Shown here: positions 26,522-37,000 of the stretch, piece by piece | Position numbering within the stretch: position 1 is the stretch's first letter | Layout of the letters: each line of letters opens with the position of its first letter | Origin: Bacteroidales bacterium KA00251 | Lineage (GTDB): Bacteria; Bacteroidota; Bacteroidia; Bacteroidales; Porphyromonadaceae | DNA: 64,000 nt | Assembly: GCA_001552775.1 (NCBI GenBank) | Contig: KQ959260.1 | Coordinates: 78,134-142,133 of the forward strand | Direction: 5' to 3' | Notes under the pieces: model-generated | What the model saw: only the letters and a program-made list of their open reading frames with translations | Told to the model about the DNA's origin: nothing | The model's database searches: none | Program-made: the position numbers and the translations under genes

Positions 26522-28396
26522 TCAGAAGGGTAGAGAAAGCATCGGCACACAATATCCCTTGGGTTTGCCTACGGATCCCTCTCTAACTTGCAAATAGAGA
26601 AGAAAGGGTACCCTCTTTCCGTACAAGGGAAAATGAGTTTCTTCTCCTTTTTCAAAGCTTCGCGCCCATTGGAGTACTTGATCATGATGCCACACAGCCT
26701 CTCTTTCCCCTTTTTGAGAATAAAAGAGAATCCTCACTTTACTCCCTTTTATTGCATCTGCAGCTAGTATTATTTTCACAATGTCTTTAAGAGAAATACC
26801 TTTTCTCTTTTCTTTGTCTACACTGGAAGGGTCATTTTGCAGAATACTATTAGGCTTTCCTGGGGTTGCATATCCAGCTTGTTCGCTAGCAGCTTTCCAA
26901 TTGCCACTTTCGCTCGCTTTGATAGTGTAGTCTATCCGTTCAAGGGAGTATCCACGTTTTTTCCCTTTAGGGGCATAGCTTTTATAGTTATAGGCAAAGG
27001 TCTCTAAGGTAGCTTTATCTTCTAGTCTCAACAAGGTAAGTTGTCCCTCTGTATTGGGTAAACTGGGGAAGCTTTTGAGCTCTGCTATTTTTTGTACAGT
27101 AAGACTGGGGAACTGCTCTACCAGTCTCTCTCCCCAAGCACAAATCACTATATAGTCGTTCGGTTTTAGAAGATAATTGTTTACTTCTAACGGGATTATT
27201 TTACTTGCCCGCCCTTCCTTTCTAAGCATAAGCCCATAGTTTCTCAAGTCTATTACCTTTTTTGAAGCATTGTAAAACTCAATAAATTCAGTACCATCCA
27301 CCTCCGGATAAGGCATAATTTCACTTAAGAGAGGATGGTCTTGATCCTTTGTCTCTGCTCCTTCATCTAGTATATCAAAACTAAACCGCTCGGGTGGACT
27401 GAGAGTGCCATCCTCAAAAGTAATTCCTTCCACTTGTAGCTGATAAGATCCTACTGATAGTGGAGTTGCCAATGGAAGAGTAATAGTCGTACCCTCTACA
27501 GTAGCCGTGAGATCTCCAGGCTCGGGACTAAGATGAAACGAGGCTTTTTCTACATTTGGGATCGCTATACAAAGCAACCTCAGTGCATTTCCATCGTACA
27601 TAACGTCCTTTATAATTGACCCATCCTTAGGCACAGCACTTTCTGGGTCTAATAGCCTCGTATAAAAACCCAATGACTTGATGAGAACCGCAGAGGCATT
27701 GCTCTTGCTATAAGTGATGCAGATTTTACTTTTTATCCAACTTACTGTTTGGTATTGATAATCGTCTCGGTAGACTTCAGTTCCAACTTCTATCAGACGA
27801 GGTGGGGTGTATGGACTATAGCAATTAACAAAAAGAGACCATTGAGAGGTACTAGCATCAAAGGACACTAAATAGTCAAGTTTATTAGTATCTCCTTTGA
27901 CAAAGTCATAACCGATCGTATTGGAGATTACGACTTCTCGACTTTCAAATACAAGAGGAGAAGACGGAGAAACCTGAGAAGTCTTCACACACTGTAGCTC
28001 TGCACGCTTTTCCTTCTCCACGGATAATACCATGTAACGTGTATGGAAAACGCCTTTAGCATCTCGGGTGGAATTAATCGGATATAAGAAAATGTCGATC
28101 CTATTCCTCGAGGTGGGGAGCATATCAAACTCAATTGCCCCAGTCCAACTAAGTGTGGATGAGTTAGGGATCTTGCACCCTAGCAGAGCCTGATTGGAAT
28201 TTTTTTGAGGGTTACTATCGTTCAGTCTCAGTCCTTCATGGGTCAGTTGAAAACGATCTAGCGTTCCTTCCCAAATAGTAGGATCCAACTGAGTAGAGTC
28301 TGGAAAAGAGACTATCTTATCTTGCGCAAAAACAATCGGACTCAATAAAAGAAGGCTCAAAGCTACAAAGCAACTTCTTAAAAGGAGTAGTTTCAT
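26522..28396 (-). CDS. Secreted protein with a lamin-tail domain
   Basis: 624 residues from the ATG at 28396, where MKLLLLRSCFVALSLLLL begins a signal peptide ending near VFAQ. The first third is beta-rich (laminin-G or concanavalin-like, with TGAIEFDMLP and IDIFLYP). Around residues 365-520 a lamin-tail domain is evident: LLSEIMPYPEVDGTEFIEFY, VIDLRNYGLML, PNDYIVICAW and RGYSLERID. The final 100 residues form another beta-rich unit (KVRILFYSQKGE). Lamin-tail domains in bacteria are found in secreted proteins and nucleases; no nuclease residues are evident here. Probably envelope or secreted, function unknown. Confidence 0.75.
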   Translation of the reverse strand: MKLLLLRSCFVALSLLLLSPIVFAQDKIVSFPDSTQLDPTIWEGTLDRFQLTHEGLRLNDSNPQKNSNQALLGCKIPNSSTLSWTGAIEFDMLPTSRNRIDIFLYPINSTRDAKGVFHTRYMVLSVEKEKRAELQCVKTSQVSPSSPLVFESREVVISNTIGYDFVKGDTNKLDYLVSFDASTSQWSLFVNCYSPYTPPRLIEVGTEVYRDDYQYQTVSWIKSKICITYSKSNASAVLIKSLGFYTRLLDPESAVPKDGSIIKDVMYDGNALRLLCIAIPNVEKASFHLSPEPGDLTATVEGTTITLPLATPLSVGSYQLQVEGITFEDGTLSPPERFSFDILDEGAETKDQDHPLLSEIMPYPEVDGTEFIEFYNASKKVIDLRNYGLMLRKEGRASKIIPLEVNNYLLKPNDYIVICAWGERLVEQFPSLTVQKIAELKSFPSLPNTEGQLTLLRLEDKATLETFAYNYKSYAPKGKKRGYSLERIDYTIKASESGNWKAASEQAGYATPGKPNSILQNDPSSVDKEKRKGISLKDIVKIILAADAIKGSKVRILFYSQKGEREAVWHHDQVLQWARSFEKGEETHFPLYGKRVPFLLYLQVREGSVGKPKGYCVPMLSLPF

Positions 28397-28453
28397 GTTA
28401 CTCATCTTTTGCACAAGACTTAAAGGTTTAACTTCAAAATTCTTTGTTTTGCT

Positions 28454-28461
28454 TACATTTG
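28454..28461 (+). promoter_or_regulatory. -7 box of the asd promoter
   Basis: TACATTTG matches the -7 consensus. It predicts a leader of about 83 bases that contains the hairpin at 28470. Confidence 0.5.
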
Positions 28462-28469
28462 TAGAGAGT

Positions 28470-28519
28470 AAGATCTTGCCCTTATCCCGAGTAGAAGGCT
28501 AATTGGCATAAGATCTTTT
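28470..28519 (+). promoter_or_regulatory. Leader hairpin upstream of asd
   Basis: AAGATCTTGCC (28470-28480) can pair with GGC and AAGATCTT (28505-28517) with a small AT bulge, followed by TTTT. It could be an attenuator for asd, but the T run is short and AAGATCTT is itself a palindrome, so other folds are possible. Confidence 0.35.
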
Positions 28520-28550
28520 GCGAAGTTACACATTAATAATCAGATAAACT

Positions 28551-29567
28551 ATGAAAGTGGCATTGGTAGGAGCCTCAGGGGCTGTAGGTAGTGAATTCAT
28601 CAAGATCTTAGAAGAGCGACGATTCCCTGCAAAAGAGTTTCTACTCTTTGGTAGTAAAAGAAGTGCAGGAAAAGAACTCAATGTATGTGGGCGTCTTTGC
28701 CAAATACAAGAGCTTAAAGACAACGATGCTTTTAAAGATGTTGACATTGCCTTTGTATCTGCTGGAGGCTCTACAAGCAAAGAATTTGCCTCTGTGATCA
28801 CACGATACGGAGCACTTATGATTGACAACTCTTCTGCCTACAGAATGGATAAGGAGGTACCCCTTGTAGTACCAGAAGTAAACCCCCAAGATGCTCTAAA
28901 TACCCCCAAAAAGATTATTGCAAATCCCAATTGCTCCACCATTCAAATGGTAGTTACTCTCAAGGCTCTCGACAATATAAGCCCCCTACAAAGAGTACAT
29001 GTAGCAACTTATCAAGCTGCTAGTGGAGCTGGTGCTAGAGGAATGGAAGAACTGCAAGCACAAGCATTGGATTATGCACAAGGGAAAAACCTCAAGATTG
29101 AAGCCTTCTCTTCACAACTACTATTTAATGTAATTCCCCATATTGATTTTTTCTCCGATCAAGACTACACTAATGAAGAGCTAAAGATGCACCGCGAAAC
29201 ACAAAAAATCCTTCATAGAGCCGTGCCCGTGAGTGCTACTTGCGTAAGGGTACCCGTAATGCGTGCCCATAGCGAAGCTATTTGGGTGAAGGCAGAGCAG
29301 CCCCTTTCTGTAGAAGTTGCCAAAAATGCTTTTCAAAAGATGCCAGGAGTCTCTCTTATTGATGATCCTCAAGCAAAAAAATATCCTATGCCTCTATTGG
29401 CCTCTGGAAAAGATGATATTTATGTGGGAAGAATAAGAGAGGATATTGCCGAAGAGGGTGCACTTACATACTGGTGTGTTGCCGATCAAATACGCAAAGG
29501 TGCAGCTCTTAATGCAGTACAAATTGCAGAATATCTCCTTGATCAACACGTTATAGATCAAAAATAA
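28551..29567 (+). CDS. asd: Aspartate-semialdehyde dehydrogenase
   Basis: 338 residues, standard length. Makes aspartate semialdehyde from aspartyl phosphate with NADPH, leading to lysine/diaminopimelate, threonine and methionine. NADP loop [10 protein letters not shown] is at the N-terminus, GSKRSAGK follows, the catalytic cysteine is in [10 protein letters not shown] near residue 130, and [12 protein letters not shown] holds the catalytic histidine and substrate arginine. It has its own promoter and possible attenuator. The next gene starts two bases after the stop, probably the same transcript. Confidence 0.95.
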   Translation: MKVALVGASGAVGSEFIKILEERRFPAKEFLLFGSKRSAGKELNVCGRLCQIQELKDNDAFKDVDIAFVSAGGSTSKEFASVITRYGALMIDNSSAYRMDKEVPLVVPEVNPQDALNTPKKIIANPNCSTIQMVVTLKALDNISPLQRVHVATYQAASGAGARGMEELQAQALDYAQGKNLKIEAFSSQLLFNVIPHIDFFSDQDYTNEELKMHRETQKILHRAVPVSATCVRVPVMRAHSEAIWVKAEQPLSVEVAKNAFQKMPGVSLIDDPQAKKYPMPLLASGKDDIYVGRIREDIAEEGALTYWCVADQIRKGAALNAVQIAEYLLDQHVIDQK

Positions 29568-29568
29568 T

Positions 29569-30243
29569 ATGAGCAACTCTGCTGACATATCCTCGGCAAA
29601 AGGTATTGCCTACCTAGAGGGCTTGAAAGAATTCTTCATCGCCGGGCTTAGCTTTAGGGAAGCTCTTTGTGGTGCCTCTCAAGTTGAGAAGTACAGCTTT
29701 TCTCGCTTTCTTTTGCACCTTCTTCCTCTTTTATATCAAAAGGCTCTCGGTCTGCCTGCATGCAATAAGGATGTAGGACTACCCGAAGATGAAGAAACTG
29801 ATATACTGCTGCCTGAATTTGTCTCTGAGGAGGAGTATACGATGATTGAAAATAGCTTGGAACGGCTCTTCGGCAATGACGATTACTTTTTAGAAGCCCA
29901 CGGTGAGGAAATGCAGTTTACAGATGCTCCTATAACTTCCCGTCTCTCAGAGTACCTCACGGATATTTACCAGCCCGTATCCAACCTTATTCTTACTGCT
30001 AAAAGTAGAGACTATATAGCTCTTCCATATGCTGTACTCCGCTGCAGAAAATACTTTGAAGAGCATTGGGGAGACTGCCTACTTGCTGCAATGAGAGTCT
30101 TGCACAGTATTCTTTTTAATTCTTCGCAAGAAGACGATATAGAAGAGGAGCACGCTACTATACATGAAAGCGAAGAGCCGATTGAAACCTTACTACAAGC
30201 GCGAATTGATGAATTTATGAAAGGGTTAGAGAATGGCGATTAG
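29569..30243 (+). CDS. DUF5063-type protein
   Basis: 224 residues, acidic and mainly alpha-helical, no signal peptide. The N-terminus (YLEGLKEFFIAGLS, FSRFLLHLLPLLYQKAL) and the mid-region (YLTDIYQPVSNLI) resemble DUF5063 proteins, which in Bacteroidetes are commonly next to a 3'-5' exonuclease gene. That partner overlaps its 3' end by 11 bases here, indicating translational coupling. Biochemical role unknown. Confidence 0.75.
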   Translation: MSNSADISSAKGIAYLEGLKEFFIAGLSFREALCGASQVEKYSFSRFLLHLLPLLYQKALGLPACNKDVGLPEDEETDILLPEFVSEEEYTMIENSLERLFGNDDYFLEAHGEEMQFTDAPITSRLSEYLTDIYQPVSNLILTAKSRDYIALPYAVLRCRKYFEEHWGDCLLAAMRVLHSILFNSSQEDDIEEEHATIHESEEPIETLLQARIDEFMKGLENGD

Positions 30244-30859
30244 AGCAACCATGACAAAAGAGGAGGTCAACGAACTTTCCTCCCTGGCCACCTTTGATGG
30301 GCAAATAGAAGTCATTGAAAAAGAGGAAGAGATAGAGCCTGCGATCGCCTTTCTTTCACAGCACAAGGAGGTAGGATTTGACACCGAAACAAAACCCTCG
30401 TTCTCTCGTGGAGAAAGCAATGAAGTTGCTCTCTTGCAAATTTCTACTTTAGAAAAGGCTTTTCTCTTTAGAGTCTGCATTACTGGCATTACCGAACCTC
30501 TCAAAAAGTTTATTGAAGACGATAGCACCATGAAGATCGGCCTTAGCCTACAAGATGATTTTAGAGCTATGAGAAGACGAACTCATGGTTTAGAGCCTGC
30601 CATGTTTGTTGATTTGCAAAAAATATGTCCTGCCTATGGTATTGAAGAGCAAAGCCTCAGAAGTATCTATGCTATTCTCTTTGAAGAAAAGATGAGCAAA
30701 CAAGCTCGTTTGACCAATTGGGAAGCTACTATTTTACCAGAAAAAGCGATACAATATGCTGCCCTAGATGCCTATTCATGCCTTCGCATATACTACCAAC
30801 TCCTAACCCTTCCTACACCAGATCCATATAAATTCGGATTAATGCCCAATCACCATTAG
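30233..30859 (+). CDS. 3'-5' exonuclease domain protein (RNase D-like)
   Basis: 208 residues, a single DEDDy exonuclease domain without the HRDC domains of RNase D. The first acidic pair is FDTETKPSF (residues about 47-55), the second aspartate is in IGLSLQDDFRAM, and the final YAALDAYSCLRIYY carries the Tyr/Asp of the DEDDy type. It likely trims RNA or DNA 3' ends. It starts inside the DUF5063 gene (11-base overlap), and the two probably act together. Confidence 0.88.
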   Translation: MAIRATMTKEEVNELSSLATFDGQIEVIEKEEEIEPAIAFLSQHKEVGFDTETKPSFSRGESNEVALLQISTLEKAFLFRVCITGITEPLKKFIEDDSTMKIGLSLQDDFRAMRRRTHGLEPAMFVDLQKICPAYGIEEQSLRSIYAILFEEKMSKQARLTNWEATILPEKAIQYAALDAYSCLRIYYQLLTLPTPDPYKFGLMPNHH

Positions 30860-30898
30860 AGGTCAAAAGTAAATTTCATAAGAAACTGACGAATATAG

Positions 30899-30906
30899 TA
30901 CCTTTG
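30899..30906 (+). promoter_or_regulatory. -7 box of the sufS promoter
   Basis: TACCTTTG, with TTTC 21 bases upstream (30874-30877) as a one-mismatch -33 box. Confidence 0.6.
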
Positions 30907-30948
30907 CGAAGAAAGAGTACTACTTAAATCTCATTGCTGTCGCTTGTT

Positions 30949-32169
30949 ATGAACTACCCCATAGAGCAAATACGAAAAGATTTTCCTATTCTAACCCAAG
31001 AGATGAATGGTCATCCCCTGGTATTCTTTGACAATGGTGCTACTACTCAAAAACCACAAGTGGTTATTGATAGCCTTGTAAAATCTTATAGCACCTGCAA
31101 TGCCAATGTGCATCGTGGAGTCTATAAGATGAGCCGCACAGCCACACAAAACCATGAGGATGCTCGTGCCACTATAGCTTCATTTATAGGAGCAAATACT
31201 GAGGAAATACTATTTACTTCTGGCACCACCGAAGGAATTAATCTCATTGCCTATACCTATGGTGAAGCCAATATAAACGAAGGAGACAACATCGTCGTGA
31301 CAATGATGGACCACCACTCCAACTTTGTTCCATGGCAACAACTGGCTCTTAGGAAGAAGGCACGTTTCACCGTTGTACCACTTACAGATGAAGGAGATAT
31401 TGATCGTCAGTACTTCAAAAAAGCTTTAGCTATTCCGCATACGAAGATTGTTGCCCTTCCGCATGTAAGCAATGTGCTCGGCACAGTCAATCCTATTGAA
31501 GAACTTATAAAGGAGATCCATGCAGTAGGTGCTATTGCTGCAATAGATGGGGCACAAGCGGTAGCTCATATGCCTATTGATGTAAAGAAGTACGATGCTG
31601 ATTTCTACACTTTCTCAAGCCATAAGATGTATGGTCCTACTGGGATAGGAGCACTATACGGAAAAGCTTCTATTCTCCGTGCTATGCCTCCCTTCCTTTT
31701 TGGAGGAGAGATGATAGAAAATGTGTCTACAGATGCTACAACCTTTACGGATATTCCCTACAAATTTGAAGCTGGTACCCCCAACTTCATAGGTAGTGTT
31801 GCCTTTGCAGAAGCCGTTCACTACCTTGAGTCGCTTGGCATGGATAATATCGAGCAGTATGAGAAACAGCTTAGCCACTATGCCTATACTAAGCTTTCTC
31901 AAATTAAAGGGATTAAAATTGTAGGAAATCCCTCACAGAGAGATCCAGTCTTATCGTTTATACCAATTACAGCACATCCTTACGACTTGGGACTATTCCT
32001 TGACCAGCAAGGATTTGCTCTTCGCTCGGGACACCACTGTGCAGAACCTTTGATGCACTCCCTTGGTTTAACCACTACTTTACGTCTCTCCTTAGGATTA
32101 TACAATAGTGTAGAAGAGATTGATGCATTTATAGTGGCCCTTGAGCGCTCTTTAAAAATGCTATCTTAA
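30949..32169 (+). CDS. sufS: Cysteine desulfurase SufS
   Basis: 406 residues from MNYPIEQIRKDF; an ATG five codons earlier (30934) is also in frame. PLP enzyme that takes sulfur from cysteine for Fe-S assembly. VFFDNGATTQKP and NVHRGVYKMS are type II (SufS) motifs; the PLP lysine is in FSSHKMYGPTGIG and the active cysteine in RSGHHCAEPLMH. The sufBCD partner genes are not adjacent here. It might also supply sulfur for ThiS, since the thiamine operon lacks thiI or iscS. rnhB follows after two bases. Confidence 0.93.
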   Translation: MNYPIEQIRKDFPILTQEMNGHPLVFFDNGATTQKPQVVIDSLVKSYSTCNANVHRGVYKMSRTATQNHEDARATIASFIGANTEEILFTSGTTEGINLIAYTYGEANINEGDNIVVTMMDHHSNFVPWQQLALRKKARFTVVPLTDEGDIDRQYFKKALAIPHTKIVALPHVSNVLGTVNPIEELIKEIHAVGAIAAIDGAQAVAHMPIDVKKYDADFYTFSSHKMYGPTGIGALYGKASILRAMPPFLFGGEMIENVSTDATTFTDIPYKFEAGTPNFIGSVAFAEAVHYLESLGMDNIEQYEKQLSHYAYTKLSQIKGIKIVGNPSQRDPVLSFIPITAHPYDLGLFLDQQGFALRSGHHCAEPLMHSLGLTTTLRLSLGLYNSVEEIDAFIVALERSLKMLS

Positions 32170-32171
32170 TC

Positions 32172-32801
32172 GTGACGCCTAAAGGTACCAACCCACAATT
32201 GGCCTATTACGCCGTCTCCTATAATCTTGCGGAGGCTGGCTGCGATGAGGCTGGAAGAGGGTGCTTGGCGGGCAATGTATTTGCTGCGGCGGTAATACTA
32301 AACCCCTCTTCTCCTATAGAAGGGCTTAATGATTCTAAAAAGCTTTCTCCTAGACAAAGGGAGTCTCTTCGCAAAGAAATTGAAGCTAAATCCAAAGCTT
32401 ATGCCATAGGAGTTGCTTCTGTTGAAGAGATTGATCAAATCAATATCCTAAATGCCTCCTTTCTTGCGATGCATCGAGCTATTGAGTCTCTTGCTCTCTC
32501 CCCTTCTTTTCTTTTAATTGATGGAAATAGGTTTACTCCTTATAAGGATATCCCCTTTCAATGCTTTATAAAAGGAGATGCTCGGTTTCAGTCCATTGCA
32601 GCTGCCTCTATTCTTGCCAAGACTCACCGCGATGAATACATGCTAAACTTGCACAAAGAGTATCCCCAATATGAATGGAACAACAACAAGGGCTACCCTA
32701 CGCGAAAACATATTGAGGCAATTCAAAAGTATGGCTTAACCCCATACCACCGCAAGACTTTTACACACCACCTCCTCGTTCCTTCTCTTTTTATCACTTA
32801 A
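32172..32801 (+). CDS. rnhB: Ribonuclease HII
   Basis: 209 residues with a GTG start two bases after sufS; no earlier ATG fits. Cuts RNA in RNA-DNA hybrids and single ribonucleotides in DNA. The catalytic DEAGRG motif is in AGCDEAGRGCLAG near residue 24, and further acidic residues lie in LLIDGN and ASILAKTHRDEYM, as in the family. Likely transcribed with sufS. Confidence 0.95.
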   Translation: MTPKGTNPQLAYYAVSYNLAEAGCDEAGRGCLAGNVFAAAVILNPSSPIEGLNDSKKLSPRQRESLRKEIEAKSKAYAIGVASVEEIDQINILNASFLAMHRAIESLALSPSFLLIDGNRFTPYKDIPFQCFIKGDARFQSIAAASILAKTHRDEYMLNLHKEYPQYEWNNNKGYPTRKHIEAIQKYGLTPYHRKTFTHHLLVPSLFIT

Positions 32802-32822
32802 TCAAACACACTCTTTTACCTT

Positions 32823-34028
32823 ATGCGACTTATCCACACAGCAGATTGGCACCTTGGGCAGCGTTTCTTTGGATGGGACCGCATTGACGAGCAACGCCAT
32901 GCTCTCATACAATTGAAAGAGATCCTCCGTAAAACAGAGGCAGATGCTTTACTTGTTGCTGGAGATATCTTTGATACCGTAAATCCTTCTTCTGAGGCAG
33001 AACGTCTTTACTACAATTTTTTAGCAGAGATTAGACAAGAAAACCCTTCTTTAGAAGTGGTGATTACTGCTGGAAACCACGACTCCCCCTATCGTCTCAA
33101 TGCACCAGCTTCGTTACTTCACCAACTCGGGATCAAAGTTGTTAGTGTGGTACAAAAAACTGCTCAGGGAATACCCGATTACTCTTCTCTCATTCACGTT
33201 ATTAAAGGAAAAGGAGGCTCAAGCACTACTTGTCTTTCTCTTCCATACCTACGCCCTGGCGACTTTTCCTTTCTCTCTGGTGAGGAAAATAAAATGGCTC
33301 AATTTATTGACAAGGCCTATAAAGAAGCGCTGAGCCTAAACCATCCTGTAGTAATCATGGCACACCTCTATATCTCAGGAGCCTCGTTCAAATCTATGGA
33401 AGAGGGAAAAGTATACGACACAATCGGAAATGAAGAGGCCGTTTCTCTCTCCTTTTTTCCTTCAGAGGCTACCTATATCGCACTTGGACATATTCATAAG
33501 CCACAGAAAATAGGAGGCTATAGCCACATTCGCTACGCTGGTAGTCTACTCCCCAATTCATTTACAGAAAAGGACTATACCCATGGCGTATTGCAAGTCG
33601 ATATAGACTCAAGGGGTCATGCCGAAACCCAATTATTAGAGATTGAACCACCTGCCAAGCTACAAAGAGTGTGTGGCACCGAAGAAACACTCAAAAAATA
33701 TCTCTTAGATCTTCCTGAAAAAGCAATTGATTATAAAGCACCCTATTTGCAACTTCTGCTAGAAAGCGAAGAACCTAGACCAGATCTTCTTTCTCTTTTT
33801 CGCACAGAGGTAAGAGGAAAGTACGTAAGACTTGCCAACATTGTCTTAAAAAAGAAGCCTTCTCTGAATAATAAACTCCATTCTAGAGGGCAAAATATTA
33901 CTCTTAAAGAAAGATCTCCTTTAGAAATTGCCCAGTTGGTCTATAAAGAAAATAATGACGGAAGTGAACTCCCGGAAGATTTGATAATGCTTTTCAAAAA
34001 GGTAGAAGATAGTCTACAGATAAAATGA
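32823..34028 (+). CDS. sbcD: SbcD nuclease subunit
   Basis: 401 residues. Mre11-type metallophosphoesterase of the SbcCD complex, which cuts DNA hairpins and ends. All metal motifs are present: IHTADWHLG at the N-terminus, GDIFD, TAGNHDSP, MAHLYISGA and ALGHIHKPQ. The stop overlaps the sbcC start (ATGA, 34025-34028), so the subunits are translationally coupled. Confidence 0.95.
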   Translation: MRLIHTADWHLGQRFFGWDRIDEQRHALIQLKEILRKTEADALLVAGDIFDTVNPSSEAERLYYNFLAEIRQENPSLEVVITAGNHDSPYRLNAPASLLHQLGIKVVSVVQKTAQGIPDYSSLIHVIKGKGGSSTTCLSLPYLRPGDFSFLSGEENKMAQFIDKAYKEALSLNHPVVIMAHLYISGASFKSMEEGKVYDTIGNEEAVSLSFFPSEATYIALGHIHKPQKIGGYSHIRYAGSLLPNSFTEKDYTHGVLQVDIDSRGHAETQLLEIEPPAKLQRVCGTEETLKKYLLDLPEKAIDYKAPYLQLLLESEEPRPDLLSLFRTEVRGKYVRLANIVLKKKPSLNNKLHSRGQNITLKERSPLEIAQLVYKENNDGSELPEDLIMLFKKVEDSLQIK

Positions 34029-37000
34029 GAATCACTCGGATAAAAGGAGAAAACATCGCTTCACTTGCACAGCCTTTTGATATTGATTTCTGCAAGCCTC
34101 CTCTCAATGAAGTGGATATCTTTGCCATCACAGGTCCTACAGGATCTGGCAAGTCCAGCCTGCTAGATGCAGTGTGTCTTGCACTCTATGACGCTACACC
34201 GCGCTACGAGTCAAGTGAAAGAAAAAGCGATACAAGCATCGACATTTCTGGATTTGAAGAAAGTAGTACCAGTACAAAGCAACTTCTACACCGTGGAGCT
34301 GTAGAAGGATTTGCTGAAGTCTCTTTTGTTGTAAATGATACCTCCTATACCGCTAGATGGGAGTTGCGTAGAGCTAGAAAAAAAGCTACTGGAAAGCTAC
34401 AAGATGTTCAAATGAGTCTTGTAAACAACACTACAGGTAAGATCTATCAAGGTAAAAAGACCATTATCAAAGATAAAATAGTCTCTATAATTGGTCTTAC
34501 ATACAACCAATTTGTAAGAGCAGTACTCCTTGCTCAAGGCGATTTTTCTGCTTTTCTTAGTGCTAAAGATGAGGAAAAAGGCGATATTCTGATGCGAATC
34601 ACTGGCACAGAAATCTATAAAACGATCTCCCAAACTATCTTTCAAAAAACCAAAGAGAAAGAAACTGAATACAATGAACTTGTTGCAAAATACAACCTTT
34701 CCGAGCTACCCAGCAAAGAAGAGATAGAGCAATGGATACAGGAGAAAGAGAAACTCACCACAATAATTGAGGAAAAAGAGCAACATGCTAATGAGCTTGA
34801 AAAGCTTCTTTCTAACCTTAACGAATACAACTCCATACTCTCTCAGTTAGATAATGCTCAAAAGCAACTTGATGAATTTCTACCCTCTATGGAAGCATTT
34901 CCTCTTAGAGAGGAAATACTGTGTAAGGCACGCAAAATCAACACACTTCTCCTTGAAAAAAACGAGATTAACATACACGAAAAAAAAATAGAAGAGCTCC
35001 ATTCAGAGCAAGAAGAAATCCAAAACAGAAAAAAAGAATTAGAGGAAGAGCTTATCCAAATTGATATAATTCTACAAAAACAGCAAAATGACTTATCCTT
35101 GCTCGAAAAAGACTATTTGGAAAATGAACCATTACGACTTGAAGTAAAACAAAGAGAAAAGAAAATAGCAGAAATAAACGGCGAAATTACGCAGATCAAA
35201 CGGCATAAGAATGAAATCATTTCTCAGCAAAACGACCTTAATAATAAGATAGAAAAAGCCAAACAAGACATTGAGTTACACACAAAAAAACTAGAAGAAA
35301 ATAATAATTGGCTTGAAAATAATAAAGATGCAACCGAAAACAATACATACCTCGGCACACTTACCACAAAACTACAACTACTCCAAGCCTTACACACCTC
35401 TATCTCAAACAAATCAGAGCTAATAGAAGAAGAACAAAGTAAATTGAAACAGAAAACAGAAAGAGTATGTGCAATAAATGAAGAACTAGAAAAGCTAAAT
35501 AATTCACTCCCAGAAGATATATATAACATTAAACAACAACTGAAAGAGGGAGATCGCTGTCCTATTTGTGGAAATGTTTACCACACTGAAATAATCCATA
35601 AAGCTTATATTGTAATTGAGCAAAATGTGGAATTTATTACTAGACAACGAAAAGCTTTGAAAGAGGAACTGGAAAAACTCAAAGAAAAAATTCCTAGACT
35701 CCAACAAAGCATTGAAAATAAAGAGAATAACAAAAAAGAAGAGGAAAATACAATAAAGCAAATTATAAAAGAAGAATCCTCTCTATACTTCAAAATAACC
35801 CACCAAAAACTTTCTCAAGAAACAGACTTCAAAAAGGCATCAGAGAATATACAGGATCTATCTGAACAGATTCAAAAAGTGCAAGAAGAAAGAAATAAAG
35901 AGCAACTACAACTCAGTAATGCTAAAAGTTCTCTTTCTACTATTGAAGCTACTTTTAATAATAACAATTCTATAATCAATGAAGTAAAACAACAAATAAC
36001 GGAAAAAGAAAAGCTTATAACTCAATACAAGGCGATGATTGTTACGCTAATAGGTGTTTCTTCTTTGGAAGATTACCTAAAGCAGTATCAGCAAAAAAAA
36101 GAAAATCTAATTAGCTCAATAAGGAAAATAGAAAACAAGAAAACAGCATCATCCACTGAACAAAAAGAAAAAACAGAACAAATAAAGGTTATTGAAGAGG
36201 AAAAACTCCCTAAAGAAGAGCAGCAAAAAAAAGAAAAAAGTGAAGCCTTCACACTTCATCTTTCACGCGAAAATATAGCTCTAGAAGAATTGACTCCAAA
36301 GGATGCAAATTGGATAATCAAAGAAGAGAAGACACTCCAAAATCTTCGTGAAAAAGATAAAGCTTACAAAGCCATTCTCAACGAAAGAAAAAAAGATAAA
36401 GGGCAATTCTTGGAAAAACACAGCTCTATAACCTCGGAAATAGATCACACACCCCTTGATCTACTCCTTCAGAAATACAACCAAGAAATAAAAACAAATA
36501 AGGAGCAATTAGAAGAAAAAAAAGAACTTCAACTAAACCTCACGCTGAAACTTAGAGAAATAGAAAAAAAGAAAGCAGAGCTACAAAACCTCGAAATACA
36601 GATTATATCCAAGAGAGAAGAGGAGGAAAAGTGGCAACGACTTAATAGACAATTTGGTTCCAGTGACGGAAAAAAGTTTAATATACAAGCTCAAGCTTAT
36701 ACCCTTTCCAGCCTGGTAGAATTTGCCAATCTTCAACTTCTAAAATTTGCTCCAAGATACGAACTACAAAGGGTATCCAAATCTCTAGCTCTGGAAGTGA
36801 TAGATCATGAAATGATGGAGCAACGTCGCTCTGTACATTCTCTCTCTGGAGGAGAAACCTTCTTAGTTTCTCTTGCTCTTTCTCTTGCTCTTTCAGAAAT
36901 ATCTTCCTATAGTCTACGAATTGAATCTCTTTTTATAGACGAAGGATTTGGTAGTCTAGACGAAAAAACATTAGACGCAGCACTATCGGCTTTGCAACAA

